DNA of 64,000 nucleotides, taken from NCBI GenBank assembly GCA_946402275.1, contig CAMIVY010000007.1, positions 46,516 through 110,515 of the forward strand, given 5' to 3'. The translations under genes and the position numbers were made by a program. Numbering within the stretch: position 1 is the first letter of the stretch; the number at the start of each line of letters is the position of its first letter. Below the pieces are notes generated by a model. That model made no database searches. It was given only the letters and a program-made list of their open reading frames with translations, and was not told the DNA's origin. Below, piece by piece: positions 1 through 8,937 of the stretch. This DNA comes from an uncultured Prevotella sp. (GTDB lineage: Bacteria; Bacteroidota; Bacteroidia; Bacteroidales; Bacteroidaceae).

Positions 1-540
1 AAGATGGGGCTGTTCGTCTTACATACCCATCTGAGTGACCATACCTATCTGAAAAACCTTTTCCAACCGGAAGAGCTGTACCGTATGTGGCAGGTGGATA
101 ATGCCCTTTGGTATGTTCAGCATGGTGCTTGTAAACTGAACGGTGGACGCCAGCCTTTCACACAGCGTAACTTGCTGCGCAGACTTATTGCTGATGCTGA
201 CAGCTGTCTGCAACTTGCACGGCCTGGTGCCCATTTGCGTTTTGGGCACGACACCGTGATATTACCTTTGGTCTGTCTGATGGGTATCAATGGCTATGAT
301 CTGGCCACTGACAACTTCAACGACCTGGAGGCGAAAGGATGGTGGTGCTCTTCTGTCTTCCCGATGGCTAGTAGTGTACAAGTGATATTCTACCGTAGTA
401 ATCCTAAAGACCAGGACGTATTGGTGAAGGTGCTCCTCAATGAGCAAGAGGCCACCCTCCCCATAGCCACAGACAATGCACCCTATTATCACTGGAAGGA
501 CTTCCGACGCTATTGCATAGAGAAGTCGGAACAACAATAA
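1..540 (+). CDS. Histidine acid phosphatase-like protein, 3' part only
   Basis: The reading frame is open from the first base of the window, so the true start and the N-terminal RHG catalytic motif lie upstream. The visible 180 codons contain HLRFGHDTVILPL, which matches the second conserved block (HD motif, proton donor) of clade-2 histidine phosphatases such as phytases and multiple inositol polyphosphate phosphatases. The stop is 8 nt before rpoN. Family assignment rests on this block and on the general fold pattern; the substrate cannot be read from this part. A phosphomonoesterase acting outside the cytoplasm is likely for the family, but the signal peptide is not in the window. Confidence 0.7.
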   Translation, partial: KMGLFVLHTHLSDHTYLKNLFQPEELYRMWQVDNALWYVQHGACKLNGGRQPFTQRNLLRRLIADADSCLQLARPGAHLRFGHDTVILPLVCLMGINGYDLATDNFNDLEAKGWWCSSVFPMASSVQVIFYRSNPKDQDVLVKVLLNEQEATLPIATDNAPYYHWKDFRRYCIEKSEQQ

Positions 541-547
541 CAAGCGC

Positions 548-2035
548 ATGGCACAGGAGCAGATACAGGAACAAAGGTTGACACAACAGCAGAAGTTGAC
601 GCAGAGCATTACGCAGCAGCAACTCCTGCAGGCGCAATTGACGGAATTGCCCATAACACAGCTAGTGGAACGTGTCAATGCGGAGATGGATGACAATCCT
701 GCCTTGGAAATATCTGCCGAAGAACCGGAATACGCTGAGTCCTCTGAGTTTTCTGAATCTTCCGAGACTTCCGATTCTTATGAACAGGAAGAACGCCAGT
801 CGGCCTTGGATGCTGCCTTTGAATCGCTGGGACGTGACGACGAAGACCTGCCTGTCTATCAGGGAGGCTATTCCTCGCAGGAAGAGCGCGAAGAGATTGT
901 CTATGGGCAGTCAGAATCTTTTTATGACCAGCTGAAGGAGCAGATGGATATGACAACCCTTACTGACGAGGAGAAGGGCGTGATGGAGTATCTGATAGGC
1001 TCGCTGGATGATGACGGGCTTCTGCGAAAACCCCTACACAGCATTTGTGACGAACTGGCTATCTATCATCATATCGACATCACCGATGAACACCTTCTGC
1101 AGGTGCTACGCAAGTTACAGGAATTCGATCCTGCTGGCATTGGCGCCCGTTCGCTGCAAGAGTGCTTGTTGCTGCAGATTGCTCGTCGAGAGCCTTCTAA
1201 GTTGAAAGACCTGATGCAGCAGACTATAGAAAACTATTTCGAGTTGTTTACCAAAAAGCATTGGGAGAAATTGCAGCAGCAACTGCAGCTCACAGACTTG
1301 CAGGCAGAAACTCTTATCAAAGAACTCCGAAAGCTGAATCCCAAGCCTGGAACATCGATGGGCGAGGTGGTGGGACGTTCCATTCAACAGATAACGCCCG
1401 ACTTTATTGTCGATACGCAGGAAGATGGTACGGTGACTTTCTCGTTGAACACGGGTGACATTCCTGAGTTACATGTATCCCAGTCGTTTACTGATACCCT
1501 CAAAGAGTATCAGGAAAATAAGGATAATATGAGTCGGCAGATGAAGGAAGCCCTGCTTTATACAAAGAAAAAGGTGGATGCAGCACAGAGTTTCATAGAG
1601 GCCATCCAGGTGCGACGTCACACCTTGACCGTCACCATGAAAGCCATCATCCAATGGCAGCACCGTTTCTTCGAGGATGGTGACGAGGCATCTCTCCGTC
1701 CCATGATTCTGAAAGATATTGCGGAGAAGACGGGGTTAGACCTTAGCACGGTGTCACGCGTGTCAAATTCAAAATATGCTCAGACACGCTGGGGAACCTT
1801 CCCGTTGCGCTATTTCTTCAGTGACGGATATACGACTGCTGACGGTGAAGAACTATCGACCCGTGAAATCAAGGCTGCCTTACGAGACATCGTCGATACA
1901 GAAGATAAACATGCCCCTTTCAGCGATGATGCGCTGCGGGAGGAATTGACAAGACGCGGATATCCTATTGCCCGCCGTACGGTGGCAAAATATCGGGAGG
2001 CATTGGGAATACCGATAGCGCGACTGCGTCGCTAG
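548..2035 (+). CDS. rpoN: RNA polymerase sigma-54 factor RpoN
   Basis: This is the alternative sigma factor that recognises -24/-12 promoters and needs AAA+ activators. The 495 residues show a glutamine-rich region I (about 1-50) for activator contact, an acidic Glu/Ser-rich region II (about 65-125), a core-binding region, a helix-turn-helix near residues 400-425 (LKDIAEKTGLDLSTVSRV) and the diagnostic RpoN box ARRTVAKYRE at 475-484. Length fits the family (about 480-500). The ATG lies 8 nt after the phosphatase stop, and a membrane-protein gene follows after 9 nt, so co-transcription is likely. An NtrC-like response regulator further along (47808-48332) lacks the AAA+ domain that would work with this factor. 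Confidence 0.97.
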   Translation: MAQEQIQEQRLTQQQKLTQSITQQQLLQAQLTELPITQLVERVNAEMDDNPALEISAEEPEYAESSEFSESSETSDSYEQEERQSALDAAFESLGRDDEDLPVYQGGYSSQEEREEIVYGQSESFYDQLKEQMDMTTLTDEEKGVMEYLIGSLDDDGLLRKPLHSICDELAIYHHIDITDEHLLQVLRKLQEFDPAGIGARSLQECLLLQIARREPSKLKDLMQQTIENYFELFTKKHWEKLQQQLQLTDLQAETLIKELRKLNPKPGTSMGEVVGRSIQQITPDFIVDTQEDGTVTFSLNTGDIPELHVSQSFTDTLKEYQENKDNMSRQMKEALLYTKKKVDAAQSFIEAIQVRRHTLTVTMKAIIQWQHRFFEDGDEASLRPMILKDIAEKTGLDLSTVSRVSNSKYAQTRWGTFPLRYFFSDGYTTADGEELSTREIKAALRDIVDTEDKHAPFSDDALREELTRRGYPIARRTVAKYREALGIPIARLRR

Positions 2036-2044
2036 TAGAGAAGT

Positions 2045-2665
2045 ATGAAAAGTGAAAGACAAATGATTTTGATGGCGCGTGTACTCAGTATGGTGTTCAC
2101 GCCCTTCTACCTGCCCATTATAGGGTTGGTAGTTCTCTTCTTTTTCAGTTATCTGAGCATGTTCCCATGGTCCTATAAGTTCCATGTGCTGTTGATGACC
2201 TACCTCTTTACCATCCTGATGCCTACTGTGTTGATTCACCTGTATCGTCGCTATCAGGGTTGGAACCTCATTGAGTTAGGACGGCGCGAGCGACGTATGG
2301 TGCCATACGTCATCTCCATCCTCTGTTATTTCACCTGCATCTATGTCATGGAGCGTTTGCATATGCCTCATTTCATGGGTTCTATCATCATTGCAGCCTT
2401 ATTGGTGCAGATAGTATGCGCCATTACCAATATATGGTGGAAAATCTCTACTCATACCGCGGCCATCGGTGGGGTAGGAGGTGCCTTGTTTGCTTTTGCG
2501 GAGTATCTAGGATTCAATCCAGTATGGTGGCTTTGCTTGGTATTTCTTGTAGCAGGACTGCTGGGTACCAGTCGTATGATTCTGCGACAGCATAACCTGG
2601 CACAGGTAGTGACTGGCTTCTGGGTCGGCTTCGTTTGTGCTGCCGTTGCGATATTGTTTATTTAG
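2045..2665 (+). CDS. PAP2-like integral membrane protein
   Basis: A 206-residue, strongly hydrophobic protein with about six membrane segments. It resembles the PAP2 phosphatase fold (WWKISTHTAAIGG and TSRMILRQHNLAQVVTG echo the second and third PAP2 motifs), but the KxxxxxxRP motif is not apparent and the aspartate expected after the last histidine is replaced. It is therefore probably a PAP2-related membrane protein of uncertain activity. It starts 9 nt after rpoN and is probably in the same transcript; nothing in it links it to sigma-54 function. Confidence 0.6.
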   Translation: MKSERQMILMARVLSMVFTPFYLPIIGLVVLFFFSYLSMFPWSYKFHVLLMTYLFTILMPTVLIHLYRRYQGWNLIELGRRERRMVPYVISILCYFTCIYVMERLHMPHFMGSIIIAALLVQIVCAITNIWWKISTHTAAIGGVGGALFAFAEYLGFNPVWWLCLVFLVAGLLGTSRMILRQHNLAQVVTGFWVGFVCAAVAILFI

Positions 2666-2713
2666 AGGTAAGTTGTGAGAGGTAAGTTGTGAGAAGTGAG
2701 ATGTAAGATGCTA
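2665..2713. repeat. Heptamer repeat array, 7 units
   Basis: Seven contiguous 7-bp units of the pattern GnnGTRA (GAGGTAA, GTTGTGA, GAGGTAA, GTTGTGA, GAAGTGA, GATGTAA, GATGCTA) begin at the stop of the membrane-protein gene and run toward purE. Similar 7-bp arrays lie at 2721, 17453, 19186, 19849 and 20207. Confidence 0.85.
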
Positions 2714-2720
2714 GAGCCCA

Positions 2721-2748
2721 ATTATGAATTATAAATTATGAATTAAAA
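2721..2748. repeat. Heptamer repeat array, 4 units
   Basis: Four contiguous units (ATTATGA, ATTATAA, ATTATGA, ATTAAAA) end 2 nt before the purE ATG, so the array is the immediate 5' leader of purE. Confidence 0.85.
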
Positions 2749-2750
2749 AT

Positions 2751-3257
2751 ATGACCCCAATTGTTAGTATTATCATGGGCAGCACCAGCGACCTGCCCGT
2801 TATGGAGAAAGCATGTAAACTGCTGGATGAACTGCAGATTCCCTTTGAGGTGAATGCGTTGTCAGCCCACCGCACACCGGAGGCTGTAGAGACTTTTGCA
2901 AAAGGTGCCAAGGAACGTGGACTGAAAGTAATTATTGCCGCTGCCGGTATGGCGGCAGCACTGCCTGGCGTGATAGCTGCATCCACGACGTTACCAGTCA
3001 TTGGCGTGCCTATCAAGGGTATGTTGGACGGTCTGGATGCTATGCTCAGCATCATACAGATGCCCCCAGGCATTCCCGTAGCTACTGTAGGTGTTAATGG
3101 CGCTCAGAATGCAGCCATCTTGGCTGTTCAGATGCTGGCATTGAGTGATGAGGCTATAGCCCAGCGTTTGGCAGACTATAAGAGTGGGCTGAAGGCTAAG
3201 ATAGAGAAGGCCAATAAAGACTTGGCTGAAGTGAAATACGAATTTAAGACCAATTAG
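2751..3257 (+). CDS. purE: N5-carboxyaminoimidazole ribonucleotide mutase PurE
   Basis: Class I PurE converts N5-CAIR to CAIR in de novo purine synthesis in the cytoplasm. The 168-residue protein has the family N-terminus SIIMGSTSDLPVMEKA, the catalytic block NALSAHRTPE and the glycine-rich AAAGMAAALPGVIAA loop. Length is normal. The start is preceded by an AT-rich heptamer repeat array. The stop codon is formed inside a 9-bp repeat array that also supplies the start of ispG four bases later, so the two genes are almost certainly co-transcribed although their pathways are unrelated. Confidence 0.97.
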   Translation: MTPIVSIIMGSTSDLPVMEKACKLLDELQIPFEVNALSAHRTPEAVETFAKGAKERGLKVIIAAAGMAAALPGVIAASTTLPVIGVPIKGMLDGLDAMLSIIQMPPGIPVATVGVNGAQNAAILAVQMLALSDEAIAQRLADYKSGLKAKIEKANKDLAEVKYEFKTN

Positions 3258-3291
3258 TCCTATGAGCCCTATAAGTCCTATAAGCCCTATA
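3256..3291. repeat. Nonamer repeat array spanning the purE stop and ispG start
   Basis: Four contiguous 9-bp units (AGTCCTATG, AGCCCTATA, AGTCCTATA, AGCCCTATA). The first carries the end of the purE stop codon and the ispG ATG; the others encode the extra SPISPISPI at the IspG N-terminus. Confidence 0.9.
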
Positions 3292-4671
3292 CAAAGAAGG
3301 CTCACTACCGTCGCCCATGTTGGCAACATTGCTATTGGTGGCAACAACCCCATCCGCATCCAGTCAATGGCCACGGTAGATACCAACGATACAGAGGGTG
3401 GCGTAGCTCAGGCTAAGCGTATCATTGATGCTGGCGGAGAACTGGTTCGCTTTACTACCCAGGGAACGCGTGAGGCAGAGAATATGAAGAACATCTCAGC
3501 ACGGCTGAAGGCTGACGGTTATATGACGCCCTTGGTGGCTGACGTCCACTTCACGGCACATACTGCCGATGTAGCTGCGCAGTATTGCGAGAAGGTGCGC
3601 ATTAACCCCGGCAACTATGTTGACCCAGGGCGCACGTTCAAGCATCTGGAATATACGGATGAGGAATATGCTGCGGAACTGAAGAAGATTGAGGCAAAGC
3701 TCGTTCCTTTCCTGAACATCTGCAAAGAGCACCATACCGCCGTGCGCATCGGTGTGAACCACGGCTCACTCTCCGACCGCATCATGTCGCGTTACGGTGA
3801 TACCCCCGAGGGCATTGTAGAGAGCTGTATGGAGTTTCTGCGCATCTTCAGACGTGAACATTTTGATGATGTTGTCATCAGCATCAAGGCGTCTAACACT
3901 GTGGTGATGGTCACCACCGTGAGGTTGCTTGTCAAGACGATGGACCAAGAAGATATGCACTATCCCTTGCACTTGGGTGTTACGGAAGCCGGTGAGGGCG
4001 AGGATGGTCGCATCAAGTCGGCTGTAGGCATTGGTGCTCTGCTCACCGAAGGCATTGGCGACACCATACGCGTGTCTCTGTCGGAAGAGCCTGAGTACGA
4101 GATTCCTGTTGCCCGTAAACTGGTGGATATGATTCCTGAGTGTGCTCAACTGCGTGCTGAGGCTGAGGCAAGCATCCACGATGATACCATTACGCTGACC
4201 CTTGATGCTCCCGATTGGGAAACACTGCAACTCAAGGCTTCTATGGCCGTAGGTGCCTTGCTCATCGACCGCAAGGCTACGAAGCTTGTGATAAATAGTG
4301 GTTCGCGATTCAGTCGCGAACAGTTGCTGACCCTTGCGGACGCCATTCTGCAGGCTGCTCGCATCAAGTTTACCAAGACGGAATATATCTCCTGCCCAGG
4401 CTGTGGTCGTACGCTGTATAACTTGCAGGAAACCATTGCCCGCATCAAGGCAGCCACCAGCCATTTGGTTGGTCTGAAAATAGGTATCATGGGCTGCATC
4501 GTCAATGGCCCTGGTGAGATGGCAGATGCCGACTACGGCTATGTCGGAGCAGGCCGCGGCAAGATATCGCTCTACAAGCAAAAGGTCTGCGTCGAGAAAA
4601 ACATCCCCGAAACAGAGGCGGTAGCCAAGCTCTTAGAGCTCATCGAAAAAGACAGGAAGGCAAAGGCTTAG
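3262..4671 (+). CDS. ispG: 4-hydroxy-3-methylbut-2-enyl diphosphate synthase IspG
   Basis: IspG (GcpE) makes HMBPP from methylerythritol cyclodiphosphate in the MEP isoprenoid pathway using a [4Fe-4S] cluster. The N-terminal barrel shows VGNIAIGGNNPIRIQSM; cluster ligands are C378 and C381 (CPGCGR), C412 and E419 (GCIVNGPGE). At 469 residues it is longer than the two-domain E. coli enzyme (372) but shorter than the roughly 600-residue three-domain form usual in Bacteroidota, plants and Chlamydia, so the middle A* insert appears reduced to about 100 residues. The first ten residues come from a 9-bp repeat array. The 3' end overlaps the convergent acetyltransferase gene by 4 nt. Confidence 0.95.
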   Translation: MSPISPISPIQRRLTTVAHVGNIAIGGNNPIRIQSMATVDTNDTEGGVAQAKRIIDAGGELVRFTTQGTREAENMKNISARLKADGYMTPLVADVHFTAHTADVAAQYCEKVRINPGNYVDPGRTFKHLEYTDEEYAAELKKIEAKLVPFLNICKEHHTAVRIGVNHGSLSDRIMSRYGDTPEGIVESCMEFLRIFRREHFDDVVISIKASNTVVMVTTVRLLVKTMDQEDMHYPLHLGVTEAGEGEDGRIKSAVGIGALLTEGIGDTIRVSLSEEPEYEIPVARKLVDMIPECAQLRAEAEASIHDDTITLTLDAPDWETLQLKASMAVGALLIDRKATKLVINSGSRFSREQLLTLADAILQAARIKFTKTEYISCPGCGRTLYNLQETIARIKAATSHLVGLKIGIMGCIVNGPGEMADADYGYVGAGRGKISLYKQKVCVEKNIPETEAVAKLLELIEKDRKAKA

Positions 4672-5804
4672 AACTTCTTCCGATAGCAACGGTGGCGGCG
4701 ACAGGGAATAGCTTCCAAGTATTGCCATTGAGATAGTACACCTTCGTTGCTCTCCATCTGTGGACCTGTGATGGCCCATTCAAAATGATAGCGCTGGAAC
4801 CAGCGGATGAGATCATCGAAGATGAGGGCATTGGCTCCCTTGGCGCGGTATTCTGGCAATACACCGATGAGCAGCAAATCGACAAGTGGAGTACGATGCC
4901 ATTTGAGCACCTTTAGCATGTGCCACCAGCCAAAGGGCAGGAAACGCCCGTCATTAGTTTTCTGCATGGCTTGTGAGAATGAGGGGAAAGTGATACCAAA
5001 GCCGATGAGCTTCTCACCATCCATGATGCCCGTTATCAAATTCAGGTCAGCTATCTTGATGTAGTCGTTCACTAATTTGTTAATCTGGCGGTCGCTAAGT
5101 TGGCTGAAGCCATAGAGATCCTTATAGGTGGTGTTGAGCAGGTTGAACAACTGGCGGCCATAGCCCTGGTCAATGAGTTCCTTACGGGTGAACTTATGGA
5201 CACGCAGACCATAGCGTTTGCGAACCATCTCTGTAATCTTCGAGAATTTCTCAGGAACCGTTTCGGGCACTTTGACCTTCATCTCCACGTAGTCATTGTC
5301 TTTCTTGAAACACTGCATCTGTTCCATGTGCTGCGGATAGTAGGCATAGTTGTAGTTGATGTACATGGTAGATAACTGGTCGAAGCCTTCAACCAGCATT
5401 CCTTCGCGGTCGGTATCGATAAAGCCCAGAGGACCTGCAATTTCTGTCATGCCCTTGCTGCGTCCCCAGTCCTCCACAGCCTGAAGCAGTGCTGTGCTTA
5501 CGCTGATATCATCGATGAAGTCAAACCAACCGAATCGTACTTGATGGCAGTTCCATCGTTCGTTGGCACGACGGTTGATAATGGCAGCCACGCGACCTAC
5601 CATCTTGCCATCTCGGAAGGCCATAAAGTATTTTGCCTCGCAGCATTCGAACGATGGGTTCTTGTCGCTGCGAAGCGTATTCATCTCCTCACTGAAGAGG
5701 TAAGGAACGACATAGTCGTTGCCACGATATAGGTCGTAGTAAAATTGAACGAACTGTTTCAGTTCCTTCCGATTGGTCACTTGTCTGATTTCAATCGTGC
5801 GCAT
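4668..5804 (-). CDS. GNAT-like N-acetyltransferase family protein
   Basis: A 378-residue soluble protein of the two-lobed GNAT-like family common in Bacteroidota and usually annotated only as acetyltransferase. The C-terminal part shows the beta4-alpha3 signature LLIGVLPEYRAKGANALIFDDL, consistent with an acetyl-CoA pyrophosphate-binding loop; the N-terminal part (KYFMAFRDGKMVGRVAAIIN, residues about 58-78) is a degenerate first GNAT unit. Acceptor unknown. Convergent with ispG. A consensus promoter sits 20-50 bp upstream of the ATG, so it is transcribed alone. Confidence 0.7.
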   Translation of the reverse strand: MRTIEIRQVTNRKELKQFVQFYYDLYRGNDYVVPYLFSEEMNTLRSDKNPSFECCEAKYFMAFRDGKMVGRVAAIINRRANERWNCHQVRFGWFDFIDDISVSTALLQAVEDWGRSKGMTEIAGPLGFIDTDREGMLVEGFDQLSTMYINYNYAYYPQHMEQMQCFKKDNDYVEMKVKVPETVPEKFSKITEMVRKRYGLRVHKFTRKELIDQGYGRQLFNLLNTTYKDLYGFSQLSDRQINKLVNDYIKIADLNLITGIMDGEKLIGFGITFPSFSQAMQKTNDGRFLPFGWWHMLKVLKWHRTPLVDLLLIGVLPEYRAKGANALIFDDLIRWFQRYHFEWAITGPQMESNEGVLSQWQYLEAIPCRRHRCYRKKF

Positions 5805-5823
5805 TCTTTTTCTTTTCTGAGTG

Positions 5824-5855
5824 CAAAGATACTAAATAGGATGTAAATAGCCAAA
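5824..5855 (-). promoter_or_regulatory. Bacteroidales promoter for the GNAT-like gene
   Basis: Read on the minus strand: -33 TTTG (5852-5855), 20-bp spacer, -7 TATCTTTG (5824-5831), about 20 bp before the start codon at 5804. Confidence 0.7.
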
Positions 5856-5940
5856 AATTAACGATAATTATTAAACCATATTGCCATTTGAGCGTCTTAA
5901 ATATAAACTATTAAAATAATATATATAAAACAAAACAACA

Positions 5941-6411
5941 ATGAAAAGACTGTTTTTGATGGCTGTTGCCATGATGGTAACCATCGCTATGAGTGCTCAG
6001 GCGAGCAAAACAAGTAACAAAAAATGTGATATGAACGAGAAGAAATGTGAAAAGGAGTGCTGCCAAAAGACACGCAGCGCTAGCTTCCTCTATGAGAAGG
6101 ATTTGAAATGGGAAGATGCAGAACCTGGTGTTCAGCGCCAGATTATGGGTTATGACGGTCAGTTGATGGTAGTAAAGGTGAAGTTTGAGAAGGGTGCTGT
6201 AGGCAAAGCTCATAAGCACTACCATACGCAGGCAACCTACGTGGCCAGTGGTAAGTTCGAACTGACTATCGACGGTGAGAAAAAGATTCTGGAGGCTGGC
6301 GACGGCTATTATGTGGCTCCTGACGTGTTGCACGGTTGTGTTTGTCTAGAAGCTGGTGTGCTGATTGATACCTTCAGTCCGATGCGTGCTGATTTCTTAG
6401 GTAAGAAATAA
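5941..6411 (+). CDS. Exported KdgF-like cupin
   Basis: A 156-residue protein with a signal peptide (MKRLFLMAVAMMVTIAMSAQ) and a short Cys/Lys-rich linker (residues 25-45) before a single cupin domain. Metal ligands are suggested by KAHKHYHTQATYV and by the histidine in PDVLHG; the ending DTFSPMRADFL is characteristic of KdgF-type cupins, which linearise the unsaturated uronate released by pectate or alginate lyases. It lies 3 nt upstream of a PL10-type pectate lyase, which supports a role in pectin breakdown. The periplasmic location is unusual for KdgF, which is normally cytoplasmic; the four-cysteine linker might bind metal or form disulfides. Confidence 0.75.
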   Translation: MKRLFLMAVAMMVTIAMSAQASKTSNKKCDMNEKKCEKECCQKTRSASFLYEKDLKWEDAEPGVQRQIMGYDGQLMVVKVKFEKGAVGKAHKHYHTQATYVASGKFELTIDGEKKILEAGDGYYVAPDVLHGCVCLEAGVLIDTFSPMRADFLGKK

Positions 6412-6414
6412 CGT

Positions 6415-8007
6415 ATGAAAAGGTTGTCCCTCTTATTCGTAATCCTCATGGCATCTCTCTCTATGAGAGCTGGCGACAAGGAAGCGAGACAGACCATGCG
6501 GCGTGCCACTCAATACATGATGGATGTGGTATCTTATAAGGGTGGCTTTGTATGGAGTTATCTGCCAGACTTTTCCCGTCAGTGGGGAGAGTTGGAGGCA
6601 TGGCGCACGATGGTATGGCTCCAGTCGCCCAGTACGCCGGATGTCGGTCAGGTATTGCTGGATGCCTATCATGCCACTGGTGATGAATATTACTACGAGA
6701 GTGCGTGCAAGGTAGCTCATTGCATTATCCACGGGCAGCATCCTTCAGGTGGATGGAACTATATGTTCGATTACGAGTCAGAGGAGACAACGAAGAAATG
6801 GTATGCCACCATCGGCCGTCAGGCTTGGCGACTGGAGGAGTTCCAGCATTATTACGGTAATGCGACCTTTGACGATGAGGCCACGATGCATTGTGCCGAG
6901 TTTTTACTCCGCATCTATCTGGAGAAAAAGGCTCCTGAATTCTATGCACCGTTGCAAAAGGCTATTGGATTCTTTTTGGAGAGTCAGTATGGCAATGGCG
7001 GCTGGCCACAGCGTTATCCGCTGATGTACGACCATCCGTTTCGTGGGAAGGCAGACTACTCGTCGTTTATTACTATCAACGATGATGTGATGCCCAGTAA
7101 CATCGAGTTCCTGACCCAGTGCTATACATCGTTGGGCATGAAGGAACTGAAAGACCCCATACTAAGGGCGATGCACTGTATGCGTGACCTGCAACAGCCC
7201 TTGCCCTTGGCAGGATGGGGCGACCAATACTTTGTGAAGGACCAGAAGCCAGCGCATGCCCGTTCTTACGAGCCTAGATCGGTGAACACGGGTACTACGG
7301 TGGCTATGATACACCAGATGATTCACTTCTATAAACAGACAGGCGACAAGAGTTTCCTGAAAGGGATACCCCATGCCATCCAGTTCCTAGAGAGCCAGCG
7401 GTTGCCTGCGGACTGGGTGGCTCAGTCAGGACGCCGTCCGTTAGGAGAAGGCGACATCTTCATGCCACGTTTCATAGACCCTGACACCCATAAGCCGATG
7501 TATGTTCATCGTAAGGGCTCTAATGTAGTGAATGGCCAGTATTATACAGATAGTATTCCTGCTGCCACGATAGCTCACTATAGTTCCTTTATGATCACCA
7601 ATCCAACAATGCTTCATAAAGCACTGGAGGAGGCGGAGGCGTTGGATCAGAAACAACTGAAGCAGCAGTCGCCATTACGCAGGGCTACCACCAGTGGTCC
7701 GCAGGACTATTATTATCGCCAGCCTGTAGGTATGGGTCGTAGGATGCCTATGCCCAATGTTGACACGATTATTTCCTCGTTGGATAGCGAAGGCCGTTGG
7801 ATAACGGTGTTTCACCAGATATCGAATCCCTATAAGCCGATACCCGCTGATATGGAAACAGACAGTGACGATCGCCAGCACGCCCAAACTATGGTTGGCG
7901 ACGAGTATGATACCTCACCATATTCTAATTTCGACGTGAAGGGCATTTCCACGCGTACATATATCTGGAATATGGTGGCATTGATAAACAGCATCCGCCA
8001 TCAATAA
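6415..8007 (+). CDS. PL10-type pectate lyase
   Basis: A 530-residue exported protein (signal peptide about residues 1-19). An (alpha/alpha) toroid PL10 pectate lyase is indicated by YGNGGWPQRYPL, TINDDVM and ARSYEPRSVNTG, matching the NGGWPQ, calcium-binding NDD and catalytic-region motifs of the family, which cleaves polygalacturonate by beta-elimination. The gene follows the KdgF-like cupin by 3 nt and its stop abuts the GTG start of a DMT transporter, giving a three-gene pectin operon. About 130 residues follow the catalytic core; no recognised domain there. Confidence 0.85.
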   Translation: MKRLSLLFVILMASLSMRAGDKEARQTMRRATQYMMDVVSYKGGFVWSYLPDFSRQWGELEAWRTMVWLQSPSTPDVGQVLLDAYHATGDEYYYESACKVAHCIIHGQHPSGGWNYMFDYESEETTKKWYATIGRQAWRLEEFQHYYGNATFDDEATMHCAEFLLRIYLEKKAPEFYAPLQKAIGFFLESQYGNGGWPQRYPLMYDHPFRGKADYSSFITINDDVMPSNIEFLTQCYTSLGMKELKDPILRAMHCMRDLQQPLPLAGWGDQYFVKDQKPAHARSYEPRSVNTGTTVAMIHQMIHFYKQTGDKSFLKGIPHAIQFLESQRLPADWVAQSGRRPLGEGDIFMPRFIDPDTHKPMYVHRKGSNVVNGQYYTDSIPAATIAHYSSFMITNPTMLHKALEEAEALDQKQLKQQSPLRRATTSGPQDYYYRQPVGMGRRMPMPNVDTIISSLDSEGRWITVFHQISNPYKPIPADMETDSDDRQHAQTMVGDEYDTSPYSNFDVKGISTRTYIWNMVALINSIRHQ

Positions 8008-8937
8008 GTGATACACTATTTAGGTGAAATAATCTCTATAGGCGTGGCTTTTTCATGGACAGCCACGGCCTTGCTTTCTGAGTTTGGCAGCAAGCGCATG
8101 GGCAATCTGGTACTGAACGTCCTGCGCATGATGTTAGCACTGCTGTTTGCCCTATTTATGTTCTGGGTAGTAACCGGTTCGCCGCTACCCCTCAGTAGCT
8201 CGATGGAAGCCTATGGCTGGATGCTCCTCTCGGGACTAGTAGGTTACGTGATTGGCGACTATTGCCTGTTCCAATGTTACATCATCATTGGCTCGCGTTT
8301 TGGTCAGCTCTTCATGACGTTGGCTCCCTTGGCTGCTGCCTTTACCGCATGGCTTTCCCTGGGAGAGCAGATGACAGCGATGAGCATACTCGCTATGTTG
8401 ATTACATTGTCAGGTATAGCCATCTCGGTATTGGGACGCGGTGAGCATCACCGAGTGTCGCTGAAACTCCCTCTTAACGGGGTACTTTTTGCCATTGGGG
8501 CCGCAATCTGTCAGGGTGTAGGTTTGGTGCTGAGCAAGATAGGCATGAACTATTATGAGGCAAGTATGGATGGACAACAGGTTGCTTGGCTGTTGCCATT
8601 CTCTGCCAATTTCTTCCGTTGTGTAGCTGGACTGATAGGTTTCACCTTATTATTATATTTCAGAGAAGGACTGCGTCCCTTACGTGAAGCCTTACGCGAC
8701 AAGGTCGATATGACTGCGGCAGCCACGACAACAATTTTCGGTCCTTTCGTAGGGGTAGGCTTCTCCTTGATGGCTGTTCAATATACGGGAGCAGGCATTG
8801 CCAGTACGCTGATGGCGCTCACGCCTATTATAATCATTCTACCTTCCTATTGGCTCTTCCGCCAACCCATTACCCTCAAGGGCGTCATAGGTGCTCTCAT
8901 CAGTGTCGTCGGAGTATCTCTCTTCTTCCTCTCCTGA
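8008..8937 (+). CDS. DMT superfamily (EamA) transporter
   Basis: A 309-residue inner-membrane protein with ten predicted hydrophobic segments in two EamA repeats, typical of drug/metabolite transporters. It begins with GTG directly after the stop of the PL10 gene; no better start is seen and the first membrane segment would be lost by a later one. Position suggests transport of a pectin-derived sugar acid, but EamA proteins vary widely in substrate, so this is inference. The last 99 nt overlap the 3' end of the convergent helicase gene. Confidence 0.8.
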   Translation: MIHYLGEIISIGVAFSWTATALLSEFGSKRMGNLVLNVLRMMLALLFALFMFWVVTGSPLPLSSSMEAYGWMLLSGLVGYVIGDYCLFQCYIIIGSRFGQLFMTLAPLAAAFTAWLSLGEQMTAMSILAMLITLSGIAISVLGRGEHHRVSLKLPLNGVLFAIGAAICQGVGLVLSKIGMNYYEASMDGQQVAWLLPFSANFFRCVAGLIGFTLLLYFREGLRPLREALRDKVDMTAAATTTIFGPFVGVGFSLMAVQYTGAGIASTLMALTPIIIILPSYWLFRQPITLKGVIGALISVVGVSLFFLS

